Assembly: GCF_000737195.2 (NCBI RefSeq)
Contig: NZ_JALM01000042.1
Location: 1 to 64,000, forward strand
Direction: 5' to 3'
Length of the DNA: 64,000 nt
Source: Sciscionella sediminilitoris
Lineage (GTDB): Bacteria > Actinomycetota > Actinomycetes > Mycobacteriales > Pseudonocardiaceae
Part shown: one piece after another, positions 8,523-16,997 of the stretch
How the letters are laid out: every line of letters begins with the position of its first letter
Position numbering within the stretch: position 1 is the first letter of the stretch
Made by a program: the position numbers and the translations under genes
Notes under the pieces: generated by a model
Database searches by the model: none
Seen by the model: only the letters and a program-made list of their open reading frames with translations
Told to the model about the DNA's origin: nothing

Positions 8523-9839
8523 TCAGGACCGCCCAGCGAGCGGGTAGCCCGCGAGGATCTCGTCCACGACGAGCTTCGCGGTCTCCGCACATGCCGTCGT
8601 GCCGCCGTTTCCGTATTCTTTGACTCCATCTCCGACGTTCCAGAGGTTAGCGATGGGAGTGGTCCGCGACATGTCGAACCCGGCGACCGCGCGCTGTGGC
8701 GGCCACCCGTCCCGAGTCACCTCGGTCGAGAGGATCCTGGCGTTGTCGAATCCCTGAATCTGCTGCCGGAGTTCCTCGAAGAGCAGCTCCGTCTCGGCTG
8801 CCTCGTCGAAATCTCCGACAGCGGGCTTCGGCACGGCGGTACCCACGTAGAGGTGCCACCCCTGCGGTGCCATCTCCGGGCAGGAATCCGTGAAATTGGC
8901 GACATAGCAGAGCCTGCGCGTATTGGCGAAGCTCAGCATTCCCGGCGCCTGAACCAACCGCTCCCTGCTGGCGAAGTTGACGGTGATCATCGCGCACGGA
9001 CGGTCTCCTTTGCTGACCGCGTTCCGGTAGTCGGACGGGAAGTGCTGCGGACCGACGAGATCGATGGTCGCGGCCGGCCCCACGTCGCTGACCACGAAGC
9101 TGGCCCGCACCTCGACCGGTTCACCGTTCCTGCGCACGGTCGCGCCGCTGACCGAGCCATCGCGCATGTGCAGCGCCTCGACCTCGGCGGAAAGCCACAC
9201 CTCGCCGCCGTTGGCGGTGATCGTCTCGGCGAGCGAACGCCATATTCCGACGGTCCCCTCCGGGCAGAAGCCGAACTTCTTGAACGCGCTCTTCCTCGTG
9301 AAATAAGTCAGGAACACCCGTGCGGGAAGCTCTTCGGAACCCACGGCGAATACCGAACCACACATGTTCCGGAAGATTCCGTGTACCGACTCGTTTTTCG
9401 TGTACTTGGCGACCCACTCGGCCGTGGAAAGCTCGTTCTCGGGAAGCCCCTCGTCGTTACGCGCCGCACCGAGCCCCTTGACGAGTTTCGCTCCCTGCCG
9501 TGTCAGCTTCGAGAGCAGAAAGCCCCAGCCACCACCGGTGACGTCCACATCCTTTGCACCGATCCGGTACAGGATGGGCGGATCCGGCCTTCGAATGTCG
9601 AATTTGGCGCCGACCTCCTCGAACGTCTGCTCGGTGATGCCCTCGACCTCGATGACGATCGCACCGTTGTTCACCTTGAAACCGTCGATGTCCCGGGTGG
9701 ACGCGCGACCGCCGAGATGCTCCAGCCGCTCGACCACCAGCGTCCGGTAACCGAGGTGGGACAGTCGTGCTGCGGTGAACAGTCCACCCGCACCGGCACC
9801 GACGACCAGGGCATCGAACGAATGCTCCGTACTGGCCAA
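8523..9839 (-). CDS. FAD/NAD(P)-dependent oxidoreductase, phytoene-desaturase-like
   Basis: 438 residues. The N-terminus has the dinucleotide fold ALVVGAGAGGLFTAARL followed by GGRAST, the amine-oxidase/phytoene-desaturase pattern. The C-terminus has NLWNVGDGVKEYGNGGTTACAETA, the FAD-closing segment. It probably dehydrogenates or isomerises a hydrophobic intermediate; the substrate is unknown. TTG at 9839 is chosen because GAGGAGG lies four bases upstream and the fold starts 12 residues later; the upstream frame is only an overlap with the SDR gene. Twelve bases separate it from the SDR. Confidence 0.78.
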   Translation of the reverse strand: MASTEHSFDALVVGAGAGGLFTAARLSHLGYRTLVVERLEHLGGRASTRDIDGFKVNNGAIVIEVEGITEQTFEEVGAKFDIRRPDPPILYRIGAKDVDVTGGGWGFLLSKLTRQGAKLVKGLGAARNDEGLPENELSTAEWVAKYTKNESVHGIFRNMCGSVFAVGSEELPARVFLTYFTRKSAFKKFGFCPEGTVGIWRSLAETITANGGEVWLSAEVEALHMRDGSVSGATVRRNGEPVEVRASFVVSDVGPAATIDLVGPQHFPSDYRNAVSKGDRPCAMITVNFASRERLVQAPGMLSFANTRRLCYVANFTDSCPEMAPQGWHLYVGTAVPKPAVGDFDEAAETELLFEELRQQIQGFDNARILSTEVTRDGWPPQRAVAGFDMSRTTPIANLWNVGDGVKEYGNGGTTACAETAKLVVDEILAGYPLAGRS

Positions 9840-9850
9840 CGTTCCTCCTC

Positions 9851-10714
9851 TCAACCAACCGGGTTCGTGCCCGGAACGGAAGCGTCCATATCGGTGATCT
9901 CCGGCCAGCGACGAGCGACCTCCTGGACCGTCGGTGTATCGCCGAAAGTGACGCCCTTGGACTGGAAGTACTGCACGCGGTGCACCTGCCCTCCCCCGGC
10001 TACAAGCACCGTGCCGGTGTCCGTGCACTCGTCGCTGATGAGATAGCCAACGATCGGGGCGACCTGTTCGGCGGGCAGCTTGTCGAGTAACTCCTGTGGC
10101 GCAACGTCCTCGGTCATCCGGGTGGCGGCCATCGGCGCCACCGCATTGGCGAGGATTCCGTGTTTGCGCCCTTCGATGGCCAGCGTATTGATCAAGCCGA
10201 TCAGCCCGGCCTTCGCGGATCCGTAGTTCGCCTGGCCGAAGTTGCCGTACACCCCGCTGGTCGAGGTAGCAACGACGATGCGGCCATGCCCCTGCTCGCG
10301 AAAATGCGGCCAGACCGCCTTCGCCATATGGAATCCACCGTAGAGGTGGACCTGGATCACCGAGTCCCAGTCTTGCGTTGACATCTTGTGGAATGCCCTG
10401 TCGCGCAGGATGCCCGCATTGCTCACCAGCCCGTCGACCCGGCCGAAAGCACGTACGGCATCCTCGACGATGCTCGCCGCTCCCGATTCCGTCGCTACAC
10501 TGGCATAGCTGGCGACCGCCTCACCACCGGCCGCGCGGATCTCGTCGACGACGCCGTCGGCCATCGCCGTGCCATTACCCGAGCCATCCCGGGCCCCGCC
10601 AAGGTCGTTGACCACTACCCGTGCTCCGGAGCCGGCGAGTAGCAGGGCGTAGCGCCTCCCCAGCCCGCCGCCAGCGCCGGTCACGATGACAACGCGATCT
10701 GCAACTCCAGGCAT
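9851..10714 (-). CDS. SDR, (3R)-hydroxyacyl-CoA dehydrogenase-like (MFE-2 type)
   Basis: 287 residues. The cofactor motif is [13 protein letters not shown], the NNAG equivalent is VSNAG, and the active site is S-Y-K ([18 protein letters not shown]). The N-terminal wording and the insertion before the C-terminus resemble the dehydrogenase domain of peroxisomal multifunctional enzyme 2 (17-beta-HSD type 4). It likely oxidises a beta-hydroxyacyl-CoA with NAD. ATG with AAGGAG seven bases upstream. Same operon as the acyl-CoA dehydrogenase and the SnoaL-crotonase fusion. Confidence 0.83.
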   Translation of the reverse strand: MPGVADRVVIVTGAGGGLGRRYALLLAGSGARVVVNDLGGARDGSGNGTAMADGVVDEIRAAGGEAVASYASVATESGAASIVEDAVRAFGRVDGLVSNAGILRDRAFHKMSTQDWDSVIQVHLYGGFHMAKAVWPHFREQGHGRIVVATSTSGVYGNFGQANYGSAKAGLIGLINTLAIEGRKHGILANAVAPMAATRMTEDVAPQELLDKLPAEQVAPIVGYLISDECTDTGTVLVAGGGQVHRVQYFQSKGVTFGDTPTVQEVARRWPEITDMDASVPGTNPVG

Positions 10715-10729
10715 TTTTTCTCCTTCGAT

Positions 10730-11890
10730 CTAGTACGAATCGGGCAGCCGGAGGCTGTGCTGGGCCACGAAGTTCAGGACCATCTCCCTGCTCACCGGAG
10801 CGGTGCGCATGAGCCGCGTGACGAACCACAGATCGGCGAGCCCATATTCCCGGGAAAGACCATTCCCGCCGTGAGTCTGGATGGACTGGTCGAGGGCTTT
10901 GAGCGAGGCCTCGGAAGCAGCGAATTTCGCGATGTTGGCCGCCTCCGCCGCCTGCTCACCGGTGTCGAACAACTCCGCCGCCCGCATGACGGCGAGTCTG
11001 GCGAGCTCGACCGAGATATGTGCTTCGGCGAGAGGATGCGCGATTCCCTGGTGCGCTCCGATCGGACTCGCCCACACCTGCCGGGAACACGCGTACTCGG
11101 CCGCCCTCGCCACGGCGTACCGGCCGACCCCGGTACAGATCGCCGCAGCGAGGATCCGCTCCGGGTTCAGGCCCGCGAACACCTGGCGCAGTCCTTGACC
11201 CGCCTCGCCGATCAGTGTTTCGGGGCCCAGCCGCACCTGGTCGAGGAACACGGTGAACTGCCGGTCCGGGGAGACCAGCGCCGTATCGATCCGCTGCAGG
11301 CTGACACCGGGCGCGTCCTTCGGCACGACGAACAACGACAACGGCCTTCGCCTGTCCGCGGGGGCGTCCGCGTCGGCGGCGACCAGCAGCAGCGCCTCGC
11401 ACTCATCGGCCGCCGAGATATAGTACTTTCCGCCAGAGACGACCCAGCCGTCACCGTCCCTGCGTGCACCGGTCTTGATGTTGTGGCTGTTGGATCCGGC
11501 ATCGGGTTCGGTCAACGCGAAAGCCATCTTCCTCGACCCGTCGGCAAGTCCCGGCAGCCATCGGCTTTTCAGGTCCACCGAGCCGTGCGCGGCGATGATC
11601 GAACCGCAGATCGCCGGAGAGATGACCCCGATCAGCAGCGGCAGCCCATGCGCCGCGAGTTCTTCGATCACCACGGCAAGCTCGGCGAGCCCCGCCCCAC
11701 CGCCGCCGGATCCCTCGGGCAGATGCACACCGAGCAGTCCGGCCTCGCCGAGCTCATTCCAGAGCTCGTCGATGTGCTCGCCCTTCTCGGCGCGCTCCAC
11801 GAAATACTCGCGGCCGTACTTCGCCGCGATCTTCGCCGTACTCTCCCGGATCAGCCGGTGGTCCTCACCGTCGACGACCAGTCCTGCCAT
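10730..11890 (-). CDS. Acyl-CoA dehydrogenase family protein
   Basis: 386 residues. The signature ALTEPDAGSNSHNIKTGARRDGDGW sits near residue 130, and the C-terminal IQTHGGNGLSREYGLADLW near residue 345. The usual YEGT/YGGT segment near the end reads RTAPVSREMVL, so the canonical catalytic glutamate is not where MCAD has it. It may use another base or form a heteromer, as steroid-type FadE pairs do. ATG at 11890, three bases after the preceding stop; AAGGA lies ten bases upstream. Confidence 0.85.
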   Translation of the reverse strand: MAGLVVDGEDHRLIRESTAKIAAKYGREYFVERAEKGEHIDELWNELGEAGLLGVHLPEGSGGGGAGLAELAVVIEELAAHGLPLLIGVISPAICGSIIAAHGSVDLKSRWLPGLADGSRKMAFALTEPDAGSNSHNIKTGARRDGDGWVVSGGKYYISAADECEALLLVAADADAPADRRRPLSLFVVPKDAPGVSLQRIDTALVSPDRQFTVFLDQVRLGPETLIGEAGQGLRQVFAGLNPERILAAAICTGVGRYAVARAAEYACSRQVWASPIGAHQGIAHPLAEAHISVELARLAVMRAAELFDTGEQAAEAANIAKFAASEASLKALDQSIQTHGGNGLSREYGLADLWFVTRLMRTAPVSREMVLNFVAQHSLRLPDSY

Positions 11891-11892
11891 GC

Positions 11893-13113
11893 TTATCGTC
11901 CTTCGAACGTGGGTGTTGACTTGGCCAGAAAGGCCTGCACCGCAGCCGCGGCGTCGTCTGTCGCTCCGGCGCGCGCGATCGCCTCGATTTCCGCGGAAAG
12001 CTGTTCGGTCAGCCCCGAAGCCCAGCACGCGTGCAGTAGTTGCCGAATCTCGGCGTACGCTTTGGTCGGCCCGGCGGCCAGCCGGACGGCCAGCTCCCTC
12101 GACCGTTCGGCAAGCTCCTCGGCGGGCACCACATGCGAAACCAGCCCCCACTGTTCGGCCTCATGCGCATCGAGTACCCGCTGCTCGAAATACAGCTCGA
12201 CGGCCTTGCGCATGCCGACCAGCCGCGGCAGAAACCACGAGTTGCCGCCATCCCCCGAGAGCCCGAGCGCGCAGAAGCCGGTGGCGAAGCGGGTCCCCTC
12301 CGCCGCGAAGACGATATCGGCCACGTGCACCAACCCGAGGCCTCCTCCGGCCACCGCGCCATGCACCGCGGCGATAACGGGAACGTCGAGTTCGTGAATG
12401 ATCGCCAGGGCATCGTGGTACGGAGTCGTCATCCGCCGCAGCACTTCGGCCATACCCCTGCTGCCACCAGGGCTCTGGAACTCGGCGATGTCACCGCCCA
12501 CCGAGAACCGTGACCCCGATCCGATGATCAGCAGGGCCCGCAGGTCGGTGCGCGCGGCGCAGCGCGTGGCCACTTCGTACAGTTCATCCGCGGCTTGCTG
12601 GTTCAGCGCGTTACCGGCATCCGGCCGGTTGAGCCGAATCGTGGCCAGCCCATCGTCGACGCTGAACTCGACGGCTTCCAGCGTCTCGCCCTCACCTTCG
12701 AGCGCCCGTTCCCAGCGCGCGCTGTCGGTCAGCTGGGAAAGCGCGACGATCCGCCCCTCGGCGAACGAAAGCAGGTGCAGAAACTCCGCGTCGAGCTCGG
12801 CGCCCGTGCTGTTCGCCGTGCCGGTGTAGCGCCCGCCGACCAGCAGCCTGCCGTCTTCGAGCATGACGAAGCTCTCCGGCTCGGCGCGGGCCGTGAACCG
12901 CCGGGCGATGCCGCCCCAGAATCGGCGCCGCATGGCATCGGGGCCCTGGTAGGTCCCGCCGAGTGAACCGGGCAGCCCTTCGGTCGCCCGCCCAACGAAT
13001 TCAGGGTGCAGCAACCGGTCCAGCTCGTCGCGATCACCCGAAGCCAGTGCACGGTAGAGCCCGGCCGCGAGTTCACGTGCTCGGACCGGATTCACCGCAT
13101 CCTTGGGTCCCAC
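11893..13113 (-). CDS. SnoaL-like domain fused to an enoyl-CoA hydratase/isomerase
   Basis: About 406 residues. Residues 1 to about 140 form a SnoaL/NTF2-like module (ARELAAGLYRALASGDRDEL, then FVGRATEGLPG and GRYTGTAN). Residues 150 to 406 form a crotonase (RLNRPDAGNALN, FSVGGDIAEF, AAVHGAVAGGGLGLVHVADI, LGLSGDGGNSWFLPRLVG). By eye the second crotonase glutamate is kept (MRKAVEL) and the first is replaced, with Asp in GDGG instead. A GTG at 13113 with GGAGG seven bases upstream is preferred; an in-frame GTG sits just before. An AT-rich promoter island precedes it (13129-13159), so this is probably the first gene of a six-gene operon running to 7009. Confidence 0.82.
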   Translation of the reverse strand: MGPKDAVNPVRARELAAGLYRALASGDRDELDRLLHPEFVGRATEGLPGSLGGTYQGPDAMRRRFWGGIARRFTARAEPESFVMLEDGRLLVGGRYTGTANSTGAELDAEFLHLLSFAEGRIVALSQLTDSARWERALEGEGETLEAVEFSVDDGLATIRLNRPDAGNALNQQAADELYEVATRCAARTDLRALLIIGSGSRFSVGGDIAEFQSPGGSRGMAEVLRRMTTPYHDALAIIHELDVPVIAAVHGAVAGGGLGLVHVADIVFAAEGTRFATGFCALGLSGDGGNSWFLPRLVGMRKAVELYFEQRVLDAHEAEQWGLVSHVVPAEELAERSRELAVRLAAGPTKAYAEIRQLLHACWASGLTEQLSAEIEAIARAGATDDAAAAVQAFLAKSTPTFEGR

Positions 13114-13128
13114 CACGCAACCTCCATC

Positions 13129-13159
13129 ATTAATGAATTTAATATAAATAAAAAATTGT
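13129..13159 (-). promoter_or_regulatory. AT-rich promoter/operator island
   Basis: Thirty-one bases almost free of G and C, in a GC-rich setting, directly between the thiolase stop and the SnoaL-crotonase start. In reverse complement it holds TTAAATTCATT, which matches TTAAATTCGTT in the island at 28282-28310. It separates two operons that otherwise lie 60 bases apart. Confidence 0.55.
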
Positions 13160-13171
13160 GTCCGCGTCAAG

Positions 13172-14365
13172 TCACATGGTCGGTTCAGACCCCACGACCG
13201 AGACGAAGGACACGCAGTTTCCCGGCCGACCCCCGAGGTTATGGGTCAGGGCGAGCCTCGGATCCGGCAGCTGGCGACGGCCTGCCTCACCACGGAACTG
13301 GAGCCAGCATTCGTAGAGCATTCGCAGTCCGCTCGCCCCGACCGGATGGCCGAAGGATTTCAGCCCCCCGTCGGGGTTCACCGGTAGCTTACCGTCGAGC
13401 TCGAAGGCCCCCTCCAGGATGTCTTTCCACGCCTGCCCCCGCTCGGCGAACCCCATGTCCTCCATCAGCACGAGCTCGGTCGGTGTGAAGCAATCGTGTA
13501 CCTCGGCAAGGGAAAGTTCCTCTCTCGGGTCACCCACCCCCGCCTGCCGCAACGCATCGCGCACGCTGTGCACGACCTCCGGGAACGTCGTATAGTCATA
13601 ATCTGGATCCATCGCTCCTCGCGCCGGCCCGGCCGCGAGCGAGAGCCCCTTCACATACATCGGGCGATCGGTGTAATCCGCCGCATGCTCGGCCCGGACG
13701 ATCAGCGCGGCGGCGGCCCCATCCGAGACACCGGAACAGTCCAGTACGCCGAGTCTGCCCGCGACCACCGGTGCTTGCTCGATTTTCTCCTTGCTGACCG
13801 GAGACCGATACTGCGCCTTCGGGTTGCGGGAACCGTTCTCGTGGTTCTTCCACGCGATATGAGTCATAGCCGCGCGCACATCGGCCGAATCCACGCCGTA
13901 ACGCGCGCAATAGGCCGGGTCCAGCAAGGAGAAAGCCGCCGGGGCCGTCAGACTCAGCTCCGCGGCGGTGCCGTCTCCCGGCGGGTCCGAACGAAGCAGT
14001 CCGGAGAACCCGGAATCCTTGAGCTTCTCCACGCCCACGGCGAGAACTCGGTCATAGGCTCCGGAAGCCACCGCGTAGCAGGCGTTGCGGAACGCCTCCG
14101 AGCCCGTCGCGCAGTAGTTCTCCACTCTGGTCACCGGCTTGTAGTCGACCGAGAGAGCACGGCTCAACGTCAGACCGGATTGCCCGGAACCCAGCGTACC
14201 GAGCCAGTACGCGTCGATATCCTGGTTCGCGATGCGGGCACCAGCGAGCACTTCCTCGGCCGCATCCACCAGCAAATCCTCTGCCGAGGACGACCAGTGT
14301 TCGCCGAAAGGGGTGCACCCCATCCCGACGACCGCCACCCGGTCACATATTCCCCTGCTGCTCAC
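13172..14365 (-). CDS. SCP-x/Ltp-type thiolase
   Basis: 397 residues. The nucleophilic cysteine is C85 in ENYCATGSEAF. The histidines lie in EVHDCF and in GGLKSFGHPVGASG near residue 340. The C-terminus is HNLGGRPGNCVSF rather than the biosynthetic CxGGG form, placing it with SCP-x thiolases and lipid-transfer (Ltp) aldolase-type proteins. The GTG start overlaps the DUF35 gene stop by four bases and has GGAGG six bases upstream. Such thiolase-like proteins act in complexes with DUF35 proteins, and one is encoded directly before it. Confidence 0.85.
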   Translation of the reverse strand: MSSRGICDRVAVVGMGCTPFGEHWSSSAEDLLVDAAEEVLAGARIANQDIDAYWLGTLGSGQSGLTLSRALSVDYKPVTRVENYCATGSEAFRNACYAVASGAYDRVLAVGVEKLKDSGFSGLLRSDPPGDGTAAELSLTAPAAFSLLDPAYCARYGVDSADVRAAMTHIAWKNHENGSRNPKAQYRSPVSKEKIEQAPVVAGRLGVLDCSGVSDGAAAALIVRAEHAADYTDRPMYVKGLSLAAGPARGAMDPDYDYTTFPEVVHSVRDALRQAGVGDPREELSLAEVHDCFTPTELVLMEDMGFAERGQAWKDILEGAFELDGKLPVNPDGGLKSFGHPVGASGLRMLYECWLQFRGEAGRRQLPDPRLALTHNLGGRPGNCVSFVSVVGSEPTM

Positions 14366-15789
14366 TGTCGTCCTCCATCCGAATGCTCCTGCTCAACTCC
14401 GGAAGCGGCACCGTCCGCGGGCACTCGCGCTTTCCAGAAGTAGTTGTGCACACCGCCCGCGGTGAACAACCGCCGGAAGGAGAGCCCGACCCTGGTCCCG
14501 ACGGCGAGAGCATCCTGCTGCGCATCCGCCACTTCCAGGGTGTAGCGCCCGCCACCGTCGAAATCGACGACGGCCTCGACCAGCGGTGGTGATGGCGAGA
14601 ACGCGAGCCGATCGACGGTGTAGGTCGCCACCGTCGCCCCGGCACCGGCCAGGGACCTGCTTGCCATCGGAGCGCTTGATCCACAGCGCTTGCACACCCT
14701 CGCCGGCGGCAGGTGCACGAACTCACACGAGGCGCACACGCTTCCGGTGAAGGAGAACTTCCACGCGCGGCCGCGCGCGCTCGGCGGCCCCGCGGGGCGC
14801 TCCGGTTCGGGCCGGCGCGGGGGTTCGCGCTCCAACCACCCACGCCAGCTCAGGTAGGTCAGGTAGGAGACCTTGTTCCCCTGCCCGAGCCGCGCCCGCA
14901 AGGGAGTGGGCTGACGCCGGTCGGCCAGTAAGCTCGTCGTGCGCAGGAGCAGTGCGTCGCAGCCGTCGGCGGCCTGCAGCACCAGAATCGTCTCGCCCGG
15001 TTCGGCCCGGTCGAGAGCATCGGCAATCGCCAGGCCGACATCCGCGGCACCGGCATGCCCGGCCACCGTGGTCTCGGTGGACAGCGTTCCGGTCACCACC
15101 TTGACGCCGCGCTTGCGGATCTCGCGATTGGGGGAGGTGAGCACGACATGGTCGGCCTGTTCGATGCCTTCCGCGTCCAGTACTCGCATCGCCACCCGAC
15201 GCAGCAGCGGCAGGTACGCTTCGAATCCGAACCGCTCCTCCCACTGTGCGGCCGCCATCGATCCCGGTTCGCGCCATCGATCGAGTATTTCGACCGAGAG
15301 CGAGTGCTGTTGCCGGATCTCGGCGAGAGAATCACTCGCGGGCCCGAAAAGTAGCGCGACCGAGCCATCGGCTCCGGCGCTTTCGTCCACCGAACCCGGC
15401 TTGCCGGTCCGAATATCGGCCAATACCGCGAGGCCGTCGCAGGACGCCGCGGCGCGGCAAGCCGCGACGCCCGAGCGCGCCGATCCCGCGACATCCGCGG
15501 CGAACCCCGTTTCCGGCAAAGCGACGGCGGCATGAACCGTTGTCGCGTTCGTCTTGTCCGCATACACGGGAGAGCTCGTCGCGAAATAGACCGAACCGGG
15601 TTCGGCCGGATGCGCGTGCAGCAGTGCCGAAGCCGCCTCGACCCCCATCGTCGTGCTGTCCTCGTCGAACGAGGCCACCGGCCGAGTGCCGGACCCGGCC
15701 CCGGTCCCCAGCGCCGCACCGAGCTCGTCGAGCCACAACCGTCCCACGGGCAGGTGCGAGGCATACGCGAGGATCCCTTTGCCGCTCAT
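14362..15789 (-). CDS. HMG-CoA-synthase-like domain fused to a DUF35 zinc-ribbon/OB-fold domain
   Basis: 475 residues. Residues 1 to about 320 resemble HMG-CoA synthase/ketosynthase III (GILAYASHLPVGRL, GVEAASALLHA, VAGHAGAADVGLAIADAL). Residues 350 to 460 are DUF35, with a zinc ribbon CASC and CKRC followed by an OB fold. Where synthases have the nucleophile (SAC), this protein appears to read SAR (residues 103-105), so the first domain may be non-catalytic. DUF35 proteins hold thiolases and HMG-CoA synthases together in archaea and bind Ltp aldolases in steroid catabolism. ATG at 15789 overlaps the upstream thiolase stop by four bases; the downstream SCP-x thiolase is also coupled. Confidence 0.82.
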   Translation of the reverse strand: MSGKGILAYASHLPVGRLWLDELGAALGTGAGSGTRPVASFDEDSTTMGVEAASALLHAHPAEPGSVYFATSSPVYADKTNATTVHAAVALPETGFAADVAGSARSGVAACRAAASCDGLAVLADIRTGKPGSVDESAGADGSVALLFGPASDSLAEIRQQHSLSVEILDRWREPGSMAAAQWEERFGFEAYLPLLRRVAMRVLDAEGIEQADHVVLTSPNREIRKRGVKVVTGTLSTETTVAGHAGAADVGLAIADALDRAEPGETILVLQAADGCDALLLRTTSLLADRRQPTPLRARLGQGNKVSYLTYLSWRGWLEREPPRRPEPERPAGPPSARGRAWKFSFTGSVCASCEFVHLPPARVCKRCGSSAPMASRSLAGAGATVATYTVDRLAFSPSPPLVEAVVDFDGGGRYTLEVADAQQDALAVGTRVGLSFRRLFTAGGVHNYFWKARVPADGAASGVEQEHSDGGRQ

Positions 15790-16997
15790 GCGGACGCTCC
15801 CTCGAACAAAGCAGCCATTCCCTGTCCTCCACCGATACACATGGTCTCCAGGGCCAATCGCCCCTTCCTGCGCCCCAGCTCGTGCAGCATCGTGCTCAGG
15901 ATCCGCACTCCGGTGGCGCCGATCGGATGACCAAGCGAGATACCGGAACCGTTGACGTTGAGGCGGTCATCGAGTTCGCCGGGCCGTAGGCCCCACCCCT
16001 TCAGCACGCCGAGCACCTGACCGGCGAACGCCTCGTTGATCTCCACAAGGTCCAGCTCGTCGAAGGTGACCTTCGTACGGTCCAGCAGCTTGGTGACCGC
16101 ACGCACCGGACCCAGCCCCATCATCGCGGGGTCACAACCGACCACCGTCCAGCCACGTAGAAAACCCATCGGCCGCAGGCCGAGTTCGCCAAGGCGGTCC
16201 TCAGCGACCACGAGACATGCGGCCGCCGCATCGTTCTGCTGGCTTGCGTTGCCCGCGGTGACCGTCCCACCAGGCAGCACGGTGGGCAGCCGGGAGAGCG
16301 CGTCGGCCGTACAGTCCGGGCGAATCCCCTCGTCTCGCGCGAACGACACCGGCTCGCCCTTGCGCTGCGGCACCTCCACGGACACGATCTCGGCGTCGAA
16401 GAGCCCCTCGCGCTGTGCCGTGGCGGCACGCTGATGACTCGCGGCGGCCAGGGCATCTGACTGTTCCCTGGTGATCCCCTGACGGTCCACTACATTCTCC
16501 GCGGTCTCGACCATGCCGCTGATGGGACCGAATCGCCATTCCGGCTGCGAACGCTGCCTACCACGGTCGAGACGGTCGTAGAGCGCGACGTTGCCCGAAC
16601 GGCTTCCCCAGCGCATACCGGTGGTGTAGTGCTCGATATTGCTCATGCTCTCGACACCACCGGCCAAAACGACATCCGCGACGCCCGTTTGCACCATCAT
16701 CGCCGCCGTCACGACCGCCTGCAGACCGCCGCCACAACGGCGATCCGTCTGTGTCCCGGGGACTTCGATCGGCAGCCCGGCATGAAGGGCCGCCCATCTG
16801 CCGATACACGGAGCCTCCGAGTTCGCATACGACTGGGCGAACACGACATCCTCGATCCATTCCGGATCGACACCGGAGCGGTCGACAAGGCCACGCACCA
16901 CCGTAGCGGCCAGATCCTGTGCCGGAATCGGGCGCAGGGTTGCCCCGAAGGCCCCGACCGGTGTCCGCAACGGGCTGACGATCGCGGCTCGCCTCAT
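15786..16997 (-). CDS. Acetyl-CoA C-acyltransferase (thiolase)
   Basis: 403 residues, normal for a degradative thiolase. C88 in DRRCGGGLQAV is the nucleophile, GHPIGATG holds the histidine, and CIGGGQGMA near the C-terminus holds the acid/base cysteine. It should cleave a 3-ketoacyl-CoA. It overlaps both neighbours by four bases (ATGA), so it is translationally coupled with the CoA-transferase upstream and the DUF35 fusion downstream. Confidence 0.9.
   Translation of the reverse strand: MRRAAIVSPLRTPVGAFGATLRPIPAQDLAATVVRGLVDRSGVDPEWIEDVVFAQSYANSEAPCIGRWAALHAGLPIEVPGTQTDRRCGGGLQAVVTAAMMVQTGVADVVLAGGVESMSNIEHYTTGMRWGSRSGNVALYDRLDRGRQRSQPEWRFGPISGMVETAENVVDRQGITREQSDALAAASHQRAATAQREGLFDAEIVSVEVPQRKGEPVSFARDEGIRPDCTADALSRLPTVLPGGTVTAGNASQQNDAAAACLVVAEDRLGELGLRPMGFLRGWTVVGCDPAMMGLGPVRAVTKLLDRTKVTFDELDLVEINEAFAGQVLGVLKGWGLRPGELDDRLNVNGSGISLGHPIGATGVRILSTMLHELGRRKGRLALETMCIGGGQGMAALFEGASA

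Noticed and set aside
8211-10046. A 611-codon plus-strand open frame
   Set aside because: It runs antisense to the ferredoxin and FAD-oxidoreductase genes. The composition is Arg/His-rich with no family motif, as expected for a GC-rich shadow frame.
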